From positions 1-45,993 of the forward strand of contig JAKSQJ010000004.1 of the NCBI GenBank assembly GCA_024404195.1: a stretch of DNA of 45,993 bases, given 5' to 3'. The notes below the pieces were generated by a model that had not been told where the DNA came from, did not search any database, and worked only from the letters and a program-made list of their open reading frames with translations. This document shows positions 38,003-45,157 of this stretch, in pieces (the first letter of the stretch is position 1; each line of letters opens with the position of its first letter). Origin of the DNA: Clostridia bacterium. GTDB taxonomy: Bacteria; Bacillota; Clostridia; Oscillospirales; Acutalibacteraceae. The position numbers and the translations under genes are program-made.

Positions 38003-39604
38003 ATGGATAATTTAGAAAACAAAACCGAAAATGAGACAAAAAGCATTATGGAAACATTAAAATCGGCAAAAAAGAGCAAAAGAATTAAAAATGAGCTTTT
38101 GTTCAAAAAAGGCGGCGTTTCCCTTGCCGTTACCGCATTATTTATCGTTGCGGTTATCCTTTTTAACATTTTGATAGGCGCTTTGTCCGACCGTTTCGTT
38201 CTTGAATATGATTTTTCAAAGGATAAGGTTACCACTCTTAATAAGGATAATGTTGAGTATATCAAAAAGCTTGATAAGGATGTCAGCGTTATAGTTTGCT
38301 CCGATGAGGATTCGTATGTTGACTATGTTTCCTATGCCGCCCAAAACTCCGGACTTCAATTTGAATCCACCGGTTATTTTGAGCAGACGCAAAAGCTTAT
38401 CAAAAAATATGCTTCTTATAATAAGAAAATAGATGTTAAATTCGTCAACCCGAATTCAAGCGAATTTACCGAGATAGGCGAAAAATACAGCAGTAAGATA
38501 AAAAACCCCGGCGATATCATCGTCATTTCAAAGGCAACCGGAACCGAGCGAAGCAAGGTGCTTGGACTTAGCGATATTTATGATGTTACAACCGATGACA
38601 GCTATGCTCAAATGGGTTACTCAACAAGTATTGTTACGGGTAATAATATTGAAAATGCCCTTACGGGTGCCATTTCCTATGTTTTGAATTCCGATAAGAA
38701 AATCGCCGTTTTAACGGGTCATTCAACAAAGGATTATACCAATGACTATGTGTCAATGCTTAAACAAAATAATTTCACCGTTGACACCCTTTCAAACAAG
38801 CTTATAACAAAAATTTCGGACGAATATGCCGAAATCGTTATTCCCGTTGCCGATATTGACTTTTCCGATGACGAAATTTCGGTTATTTCCGAATTTTTGA
38901 TAAACGGCGGAAAATACGGTAAGGGATTAACCGTGTTTACCGATGCTTCGGCTCCTTATTTGCCCGTTCTTTATGACTTTTTAGATGAATGGGGCATAAC
39001 CGCCGAGGAGGGCAAGCTCTTTGAAACAAACGGCGAAAATCACATGGAAAATGACCCGTCAACCTTTGCTTCGGTTGACGAGGAACAAACAACGCTTTGT
39101 GTTTCAAGCGCTAATGTTCCGCTTATCGCTTCGGAAAAGACAAACGGTTGCACCGTAACCTCGGTTATCGCAACTTCGGGAACAACCATTGCCGTTCCGA
39201 AAAATACGCCTAACAATTTTACGGGTGCGGATAAATATGAAAAGAAGACATATTCTACCGTAATCCGTTCCGAAAAGGGCGCAACTGTTGTTGACGCAAC
39301 TGACGCAAACCCGCCCAAGAGTTATGTTACCGCACTTTCAAGTTCTTATTTCTTGCAGTCGGAATATAATGAGAATGCAATGGTTTCAAATAAAAATGTT
39401 GCCGTTAATGTTACCGAAAATAACAGCGGAGCGGAAAAAAGCGACATTCAGTTTGTTACCAAGACCATTACAAATGAAAGCTTCTCGGAAAAGGTAACGC
39501 AGAGTAAGGTAACCACAGTTAGGATTATCTTCATTTTCGTTATCCCGATAATCGTTTTGGCTCTTGGAATATTCGTTTATATCAGAAGAAGGAATGCAGC
39601 GTAA
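38003..39604 (+). CDS. GldG-type ABC auxiliary protein
   Basis: A 533-residue protein. An N-terminal membrane helix (about residues 41-62) and a C-terminal one (about 508-528, ending YIRRRN) hold a large soluble domain of the GldG/ABC auxiliary type outside the cell. The domain includes the segment KKIAVLTGHSTKDYTNDYV and an alternating beta/alpha pattern that fits an IFT52/GldG fold. The start at 38003 has AAGGAGG at 37988-37994; a longer frame from 37979 begins inside the permease gene. Overlaps the next gene by one base. Substrate and function are unknown; in Bacteroidetes GldG works with GldA/GldF in gliding. Confidence 0.85.
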   Translation: MDNLENKTENETKSIMETLKSAKKSKRIKNELLFKKGGVSLAVTALFIVAVILFNILIGALSDRFVLEYDFSKDKVTTLNKDNVEYIKKLDKDVSVIVCSDEDSYVDYVSYAAQNSGLQFESTGYFEQTQKLIKKYASYNKKIDVKFVNPNSSEFTEIGEKYSSKIKNPGDIIVISKATGTERSKVLGLSDIYDVTTDDSYAQMGYSTSIVTGNNIENALTGAISYVLNSDKKIAVLTGHSTKDYTNDYVSMLKQNNFTVDTLSNKLITKISDEYAEIVIPVADIDFSDDEISVISEFLINGGKYGKGLTVFTDASAPYLPVLYDFLDEWGITAEEGKLFETNGENHMENDPSTFASVDEEQTTLCVSSANVPLIASEKTNGCTVTSVIATSGTTIAVPKNTPNNFTGADKYEKKTYSTVIRSEKGATVVDATDANPPKSYVTALSSSYFLQSEYNENAMVSNKNVAVNVTENNSGAEKSDIQFVTKTITNESFSEKVTQSKVTTVRIIFIFVIPIIVLALGIFVYIRRRNAA

Positions 39605-41148
39605 TGAGTGATTTCTTTGATGAATTAGATACCGAAAAAGAGGAAGACGGCGCAAAAAAACCGTCTTCCGAAATAAAAGAAAAAAGACCGAAAAAGAAGA
39701 ACGGTCTGTTAAAGGTTTTAATATATTTTCTTTGTGTTTTGATAATCGGCTCGGTTGCGTTTTTGGTTATTAAGAAAATACCGAAACGCAAAGATGAAAA
39801 CGATACAAGCAGCGCCACCGAAACAAAGGAATTTGCCGTTCTTTCCATTCCGACCGACAGTATAACAAATGTTAATATTGAAAACTCAAAAGGTCCGCTT
39901 AAGCTTTACAGCGAAAAGGATACTTCGGACAAAGATGCAACTGTAAAATGGTATGTTGACGGAGTTCCGAAGGATAAAACAAGCGATGCTTTGGTATCGG
40001 CGGTTGTTGCCGATGTTTCAAACATCAACGCTACTGAGGAAATCACCAAGAAAACCGCAAAGGAATGTGGATTTTCGGACCCGGAAATCACCGCCGAAAT
40101 TCTTTACGGCAAAGGTAAGCGCAAAGAGGTTCTGATAGGTCTTGATGCTCCCGTCGGAGACGGATGTTATCTTAAATTCGGCGATGAAGATAAGATTTAT
40201 CTCGTTAATAATTCCATAAAAACGGGGCTTAATGTTGATGCGATTGCTTTGGCAAAGGCGGAAATGATTCCTGCCGTCATTCAAAACGGCGGCAACAGCT
40301 CGTATTTTGATAACGACCAGCTTACAACCTGCGACGAAATGACCGTTTCGGGCAAAAAATTCCCCAAAACAGTAAGAATAGTTCCGAATACCGACAAGGA
40401 ATTAGGCGAATATATTCCGTATATGGTTGTTGCTCCCGAGGAGCGTTTGGCGGATAATGTTGATTCGGTTTTCAATCTTTTTGCAAACGGAATTCAAACA
40501 ACCGGCATTTATTCCTTCTATGCGGAGGATTACAGTAGATTCGGTCTTAATAATCCCGATATTTCGCTTACTATGAAGCTTGGAAATCAAACCTATATTT
40601 ATAAGTTCGCCCTTCAAAGCGACGGAAAATATGCCGCTTGGTGTAATAACGGAAATGTTATATACTCGGTTGACGGCGCTTCACTCGGCGAAATTGTAAA
40701 TTACGAAACTTCGGATTTCTATTCCTCTATTGTTTGCCTTTATGCCATTGACGATTTAACGGGGCTTACCATTAAGAGCAAGGATACCGCTTATTCCTTT
40801 GGTATCAAAAGTAACAGCGACAAAGATTCGGAGGATAAGTATATCATTACCTATAAGGGTAAAAAGATTGACTGCCATAGCTTCCAGAGCTTATATCAGT
40901 TTATCATTTCAATACCCTGCTATGATTATACAACAAACAAGGTATCCTCAACCGATACTTTTGCACTTGAATTCAAGATGAAAACGGGTAAAACCAATAC
41001 AATTTTGTTTACAAGAGTTGACGAAACAAGATACCAGTTCTCAATAAACGGCAAACCTATCGGAAAGGTTGCTTCCGCCAAGCTTACAAAGATGATTAAA
41101 TATACAAAGAAGCTTATAGACGGCGAAAAATTTGAAAGTTTAGACTAA
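39604..41148 (+). CDS. DUF4340 membrane-anchored protein
   Basis: A 514-residue protein with a cytoplasmic acidic tail (about residues 1-35), one membrane helix (about 40-60) and a large extracellular part. That part contains repeated DUF4340-type units: SIPTDSITNVNIENSKGPLKL, then GFSDPEITAEILYGKGKRKEVLIG, and LNNPDISLTMKLGNQTYIYKF (quoted in part). DUF4340 proteins accompany GldA/F/G-type ABC genes. Role unknown. Starts at TAATG overlap with the GldG-type gene and ends at a strong terminator. Confidence 0.87.
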   Translation: MSDFFDELDTEKEEDGAKKPSSEIKEKRPKKKNGLLKVLIYFLCVLIIGSVAFLVIKKIPKRKDENDTSSATETKEFAVLSIPTDSITNVNIENSKGPLKLYSEKDTSDKDATVKWYVDGVPKDKTSDALVSAVVADVSNINATEEITKKTAKECGFSDPEITAEILYGKGKRKEVLIGLDAPVGDGCYLKFGDEDKIYLVNNSIKTGLNVDAIALAKAEMIPAVIQNGGNSSYFDNDQLTTCDEMTVSGKKFPKTVRIVPNTDKELGEYIPYMVVAPEERLADNVDSVFNLFANGIQTTGIYSFYAEDYSRFGLNNPDISLTMKLGNQTYIYKFALQSDGKYAAWCNNGNVIYSVDGASLGEIVNYETSDFYSSIVCLYAIDDLTGLTIKSKDTAYSFGIKSNSDKDSEDKYIITYKGKKIDCHSFQSLYQFIISIPCYDYTTNKVSSTDTFALEFKMKTGKTNTILFTRVDETRYQFSINGKPIGKVASAKLTKMIKYTKKLIDGEKFESLD

Positions 41149-41154
41149 TAAAAA

Positions 41155-41186
41155 GGGCAGTAGGTTTTCTACTGCCCAAGTTTTTT
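41155..41186 (+). terminator. Terminator after the Gld-like operon
   Basis: A 9-bp stem, GGGCAGTAG (41155-41163) with CTACTGCCC (41169-41177), is followed by AAG and T6. Confidence 0.85.
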
Positions 41187-41195
41187 GCAACAAAA

Positions 41196-41217
41196 AAACC
41201 GCCCTGTTGGGCGGTTT
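41196..41217 (-). terminator. Terminator for the aminotransferase gene
   Basis: Stem AAACCGCCC (41196-41204) with GGGCGGTTT (41209-41217). On the minus strand the 3' arm is followed by an uninterrupted T run (the plus strand A run 41192-41198). It faces the plus-strand terminator immediately to its left. Confidence 0.85.
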
Positions 41218-41236
41218 AATTATTTGTTTTTATATA

Positions 41237-42340
41237 TCAGATATGCTGTTTAAGAACCTCTAAGAACTTCTTGCAGTCATCAGGATAGATAGCGCCCATA
41301 TTTGCAACCTGGAACATATTCATATCATAGTATTTGCCCTTGCCGGGATATACTGTGTAACCTGCGTCTGCAAGTTCGGATACGAATGTTGCAACATCCT
41401 TGCCTTCGGGAAGGAATACAGAAGTAACGGTGTTAGCCATCTGCTCTTCGGGAAGTAAGAACTTAAGTCCCATTTCCTTCATACCGTCACGAAGAATTTT
41501 AGCGCATTCCTGATATCTCTTTATTCTTCCTGCGAGAGTTTCTCTCTCTAAAGTCCAGTCAAGAGCGGCATCAAGAGCCCAGAACAATGTAACATTAGGA
41601 GTGTTGGGGGTTTGATGATTTGATTTTGCGATATCATAATGCTTGCCGAGGTTAAGATAAACATTCTTGCCTTGAGAAGCGGGAACACTTTCAAGAAGGT
41701 CTTTCTTAGCGCAGATGTAAGCGGCGCCGGGGAATGCACCGAGGCATTTACCGCCAACAGAAGTGCAGATATCAATGTTGTTGTTGCAAACATCAATGAA
41801 CTGACCGGCAGCAGCACTAACGCAGTCAACGAAAAGGCGTTTGCCATACTTTTTAGCAAGCTCGCCAACGGCATGAACATCGTTAATCATACCTGTGCTT
41901 GTCTCATGGAATACCATGCAGATATATGTAATTTTAGGATTGTTTTTAAGAGCTTCTTCAACCTTAGCCATGTCAAACATTGTAGCCCAAGGGAATTCAA
42001 GACGAACGGTAGGAACTTCGTATTTGGTAAGGATTTCATCAAGACGACCGCCGAAAACGCCGTTGTTAAGAAGAAGTGCCATATCGTCACCCTTGAAAAC
42101 AGAACTTAAGCAGGTTTCGTTAGCGGATGTTCCTGAGCCGGAAACGATAAGTGAATAATAACTGTCATCTGCCTCAAAAAGACGCTTTACCTTTTCTTGA
42201 ACATCAACAAACATCTCTTCAAATTCAGGACTTCTGTGGCAAATGTCGTAATGCATTAAAGCTTCACGAACGGGCGCCTCAACCATAACGGGTCCGGGGC
42301 TGAAAAGGATAGATTTTTTAGCACATTTTCTTTCGCTCAT
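41237..42340 (-). CDS. Class V aminotransferase (AGXT / AEP transaminase superfamily)
   Basis: A 367-residue PLP enzyme of fold type I. PLP ligands are visible: the Schiff base lysine K198 in SVGGKCLG, the ring-stacking Asp at D172 in FVDCVSAAAG, and VSGSGTSANE (about 67-76) for the phosphate. The N terminus ILFSPGPVMVEAPVREALMHYDICHRSPEF is typical of alanine:glyoxylate and 2-aminoethylphosphonate:pyruvate transaminases (quoted in part). I cannot separate these by eye. No phosphonate genes are nearby. The start at 42340 has only GAGAG upstream. The longer frame to 42385 begins in the leader. Confidence 0.85.
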   Translation of the reverse strand: MSERKCAKKSILFSPGPVMVEAPVREALMHYDICHRSPEFEEMFVDVQEKVKRLFEADDSYYSLIVSGSGTSANETCLSSVFKGDDMALLLNNGVFGGRLDEILTKYEVPTVRLEFPWATMFDMAKVEEALKNNPKITYICMVFHETSTGMINDVHAVGELAKKYGKRLFVDCVSAAAGQFIDVCNNNIDICTSVGGKCLGAFPGAAYICAKKDLLESVPASQGKNVYLNLGKHYDIAKSNHQTPNTPNVTLFWALDAALDWTLERETLAGRIKRYQECAKILRDGMKEMGLKFLLPEEQMANTVTSVFLPEGKDVATFVSELADAGYTVYPGKGKYYDMNMFQVANMGAIYPDDCKKFLEVLKQHI

Positions 42341-42408
42341 TTTAATAATCTCTCTTTCAAAATTAACTTCGGCGCAAATTTTCAAAAAATCATCACACCG
42401 TTACCGTA

Positions 42409-42437
42409 ATAATACCACATAATATCACAAATGTCAA
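42409..42437 (-). promoter_or_regulatory. Promoter of the aminotransferase gene
   Basis: On the minus strand TTGACA (42437-42432) and TATTAT (42414-42409) have a 17-bp spacer. An odd palindrome TTAC-G-GTAA lies at the end of the -10, near the start point. Confidence 0.8.
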
Positions 42438-42449
42438 CAAAAAATATTA

Positions 42450-43226
42450 TTAAATTATATCAATTTTAATGTTCTTTTTCTTTATTGTTTTAAGAATTTT
42501 CTCGGGTATTTTGTTTGCACTGTCGGTAACGATATGGTTAATCTGGTCAATGGTGCAATGGCGAAAAGCCGCCTTTTTGCCGAACTTTGAACTGTCAACC
42601 ATCAAAATTACATTGGCGGAGGCATTTATCATTTCGGTCATAATGATACCCTCGTCGGGAGAGGCGCACATCGCTCCCGCCTCGTCAACACCGACGGCGC
42701 TTATTACAGCAACATCGGCATGGTATTTTCTTATGTTTGAAACGACCTGTGAGCCGTAGGTGTAATGCTCATCGGCATTAAATTTTCCGCCGATAAGCAA
42801 AACATCGGTTTTTGCGTTTTCGGCATTTAACTTTCCTATCGTTTCTGCAATAGAGAGCGAATTTGTTATTACCGAAACGGTATCGGAGCTGTTTCCGACA
42901 TTTGTTACCGTTTCAACCGTAGTTCCGGCTGCCAAAAAAACAGTAGAATAATCTTTAATGCTTTCGCCGATAAAAACGCCCAACTTTCTTTTTAATAATT
43001 CGTTGGTGGCTTTTCTTTCGCTGTATTTGTTTTCGTGAGAATTAACCCTTACGGGAACTGCGCCGCCGTGGACCTTTTCAAGTATGCCCATTCCTGCAAG
43101 GATATTTATATCTCTTCTTATCGTTTCCATGGAAACATCAAGTTCTCTTGCGGCATCGCTTATTATTATTTCACCGTCACGAAAGGCGGTTTCTTTTATA
43201 TATTTTTGTCTCGCATCGGATAGCAT
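42450..43226 (-). CDS. DeoR family transcriptional regulator
   Basis: A 258-residue repressor. An N-terminal DeoR helix-turn-helix (about residues 4-58) includes ISDAARELDVSMETIRRDIN and the following LEKVHGGAVPV. A sensor domain of the DeoR C-terminal type (about 75-235) includes VFLAAGTTVETV, which binds a sugar phosphate in this family, and AVISAVGVDEAG. Effector is expected to be a phosphorylated sugar. The start at 43226 has AAGGAG 5-10 bp upstream. Divergent from the nucleotidyltransferase gene. Whether it regulates that gene, the aminotransferase or remote targets is not known. Confidence 0.92.
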   Translation of the reverse strand: MLSDARQKYIKETAFRDGEIIISDAARELDVSMETIRRDINILAGMGILEKVHGGAVPVRVNSHENKYSERKATNELLKRKLGVFIGESIKDYSTVFLAAGTTVETVTNVGNSSDTVSVITNSLSIAETIGKLNAENAKTDVLLIGGKFNADEHYTYGSQVVSNIRKYHADVAVISAVGVDEAGAMCASPDEGIIMTEMINASANVILMVDSSKFGKKAAFRHCTIDQINHIVTDSANKIPEKILKTIKKKNIKIDII

Positions 43227-43261
43227 AACAACGCTCCTTATCAAATGTTTTGTCTTTTGTT

Positions 43262-43290
43262 ATGTTATCATAGAAAACCACATTTTGCAA
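43262..43290 (-). promoter_or_regulatory. Promoter of the DeoR gene
   Basis: On the minus strand TTGCAA (43290-43285) and TAACAT (43267-43262) have a 17-bp spacer. Confidence 0.65.
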
Positions 43291-43351
43291 CATTTTTTAT
43301 AAAAAGATGAGATTTTTAATGCTTTTTTGAAACTTGCCGATAATAATTTGC

Positions 43352-43381
43352 TTGACAATAGCGGTGTAAAGAATATATACT
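43352..43381 (+). promoter_or_regulatory. Promoter of the nucleotidyltransferase gene
   Basis: Consensus TTGACA (43352-43357) and TATACT (43376-43381) have an 18-bp spacer. The start point is about 28 bp before the ATG at 43416. Confidence 0.8.
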
Positions 43382-43415
43382 ATATGTATAAAATTGTATT
43401 TAAAGGGTGATACAA

Positions 43416-44291
43416 ATGGCTTTTGATGCAACACTCGTTGTTTTGGCGGCGGGAATGGGAAGCCGCTTCGGCGGACTTAAACAGATTGAACCCATAGGAC
43501 CGAACGGCGAAGCGCTTTTGGATTTCTCGGTTCATGATGCCAAAAAGGCAGGATTTAATAAGGTTGTTTTCATTATTAAACATGCTATTGAGAAGGATTT
43601 TAAGGATACCGTCGGCAAACGCATTGAAAAGATAATTGATGTTGAGTATGTTTTTCAGGAAACCGATAAGCTTCCGAGCGGTTTTACCTGTCCCGAAGGC
43701 AGAGAAAAACCTTGGGGAACGGGTCATGCGGTATATTGCTTAAAAGGTGCGGTTAATGAGCCGTTTGCGGTAATAAATGCCGATGACTATTATGGCGCCG
43801 AAGCTTTCAAGCAGATTTACGATTATCTTAAATCCGATTCCGATAACTATTGTATGGTCGGCTTCCGCCTTGCAAATACTTTGACCGATAACGGCTCTGT
43901 TTCAAGAGGTGTTTGCGAAGTTGAAAACGGAAAACTCAAAAAAGTTACCGAGCGCACGAAGATAGTTGACTGCAAATATACCGAGGACGATGTCAACTGG
44001 ACAGAGCTTCCGAAAGATACCCTCGTTTCTATGAATATGTGGGGTTTTAATCCCGATTTATTCCGCTATACCGAGGAACTGTTTGTTGATTTCTTAAAGG
44101 AAAAAATAGATGTTCCGAAATCGGAATTTTATCTTCCTTCCATTGTATCGGCTCTTATGGAAAAGGGCGTTAAAGAGGTTGCCGTTTTAAAGAGTGAGGA
44201 CAAATGGTATGGTGTTACCTATAAGGAAGATAAAGAAGATGTTAAAAACGCCTTGGCTTATAAAATAAGCAAGGGTGAATATAAATTTTAA
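43416..44291 (+). CDS. Sugar-phosphate nucleotidyltransferase-like protein
   Basis: A 291-residue NTP-transferase (GT-A fold). The nucleotide-binding signature LAAGMGSRFGGLKQ lies at residues 9-22 and the metal-binding Asp in VINADDYYG (about 111-119); GTGHAVYCL lies between. These proteins make NDP-sugars from sugar phosphates, and the sugar cannot be inferred. A substitution of the usual G-x-G-T-R-L by GSRFGG is common in this gut-Firmicute branch. The start is ATG 43416 with AAGGGTG 8 bp upstream, not GTG 43407. It stands 12 bp before the cohesin-like gene. Confidence 0.9.
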   Translation: MAFDATLVVLAAGMGSRFGGLKQIEPIGPNGEALLDFSVHDAKKAGFNKVVFIIKHAIEKDFKDTVGKRIEKIIDVEYVFQETDKLPSGFTCPEGREKPWGTGHAVYCLKGAVNEPFAVINADDYYGAEAFKQIYDYLKSDSDNYCMVGFRLANTLTDNGSVSRGVCEVENGKLKKVTERTKIVDCKYTEDDVNWTELPKDTLVSMNMWGFNPDLFRYTEELFVDFLKEKIDVPKSEFYLPSIVSALMEKGVKEVAVLKSEDKWYGVTYKEDKEDVKNALAYKISKGEYKF

Positions 44292-44303
44292 GGAGAAAAA
44301 ACT

Positions 44304-44969
44304 ATGGCAAATTCACAAAATAATACAAACAAAAAAGTAATTATCGGTATTATCTGCGCCGTTGTGGCTCTACTGATAGTTGCCGGAATTCTTGCAGGAG
44401 TTCTTCTTGATTTCTCTGTTGATGACGGAAAGTTAAAAATCACAAAGAAATCAAAATCCAAAAGCACAGATGATAATCCGACCACTTCGCAGACGGATAC
44501 AATAGACGACGAAAACCAAAAACCCAATACTCAGATTAAGGTGGAAAAGAGAGATACCGGCAAAAAGACGGTTGAGGTTAAGGATGTTGAAGCAAAGATT
44601 ACCGATAACGAAATCGTTGTTCCGATTTATGCAACCGAAAATCCGGGAATGACCGCCGCCGAGTTGCATATTGATTTTGATACAAATGCATTTTCCTATG
44701 CCGATTGCAGAGGCGGAGATATTTTTAAGAACTGCACCGGTAATTTCGTTGAAAAGGAAAAGCAAATAAGAATTATCGCTCATAACGGTAACGATGATTT
44801 TACCGATGTTTCGGGCGCCGGAATTATTACAAATGTTGTTTTAATTCCCAAAGAAGGGGTTAAAGCAGGTAAGTATTCCGTAAAGATTACAGATAAATCC
44901 GTTTATGCCAATGTCAGCGAACAGTATGTTCACCCGACAGTTAAAGCAGGAGATATTATTTTGAAATAA
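44304..44969 (+). CDS. Membrane-anchored cohesin-like domain protein
   Basis: A 221-residue protein. A short cytoplasmic start and a single N-terminal helix (about residues 11-33) precede a polar Ser/Thr/Lys/Asp linker (about 40-80) and one beta-sandwich domain (about 85-221). The domain carries cohesin-like features: VPIYATENPGMTAAELHIDF, a strand around FSYADCRGGDIF, and a terminal VKAGDIIL. The domain would sit outside the membrane. Cohesins bind dockerins in cellulosomes; in Firmicutes related carbohydrate-binding or adhesion domains also have this fold. No dockerin is seen in the window. AAGGAG precedes the ATG. Confidence 0.8.
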   Translation: MANSQNNTNKKVIIGIICAVVALLIVAGILAGVLLDFSVDDGKLKITKKSKSKSTDDNPTTSQTDTIDDENQKPNTQIKVEKRDTGKKTVEVKDVEAKITDNEIVVPIYATENPGMTAAELHIDFDTNAFSYADCRGGDIFKNCTGNFVEKEKQIRIIAHNGNDDFTDVSGAGIITNVVLIPKEGVKAGKYSVKITDKSVYANVSEQYVHPTVKAGDIILK

Positions 44970-45060
44970 TTATTCGTTGATTTAAGCCGCAACATTTGGG
45001 CAGAGCAAGATAGGGATAACAAGTCCCAAAACGCCATTTTTGGCAAATAACTTCTTTAAA

Positions 45061-45100
45061 AATAGCCGACATACGCCAGTATGTCGGCTATTTTATTGTT
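45061..45100 (+). terminator. Strong terminator after the cohesin-like gene
   Basis: A perfect 14-bp stem, AATAGCCGACATAC (45061-45074) with GTATGTCGGCTATT (45079-45092), has loop GCCA and runs into TTATTGTT. It separates the cohesin-like gene and the unexplained 44970-45060 stretch from the S1-domain gene. Confidence 0.88.
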
Positions 45101-45157
45101 ATATTTTTTAACCGTCTTTCATACTATTAAGTAAAAGAAAAAGGAAGGCGATAAAAA

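Noticed and set aside
41237..42340. Naming the aminotransferase phnW
   Set aside because: Class V motifs are clear, but there is no phosphonate gene nearby and the N-terminal pattern fits several subfamilies. I left the symbol empty.
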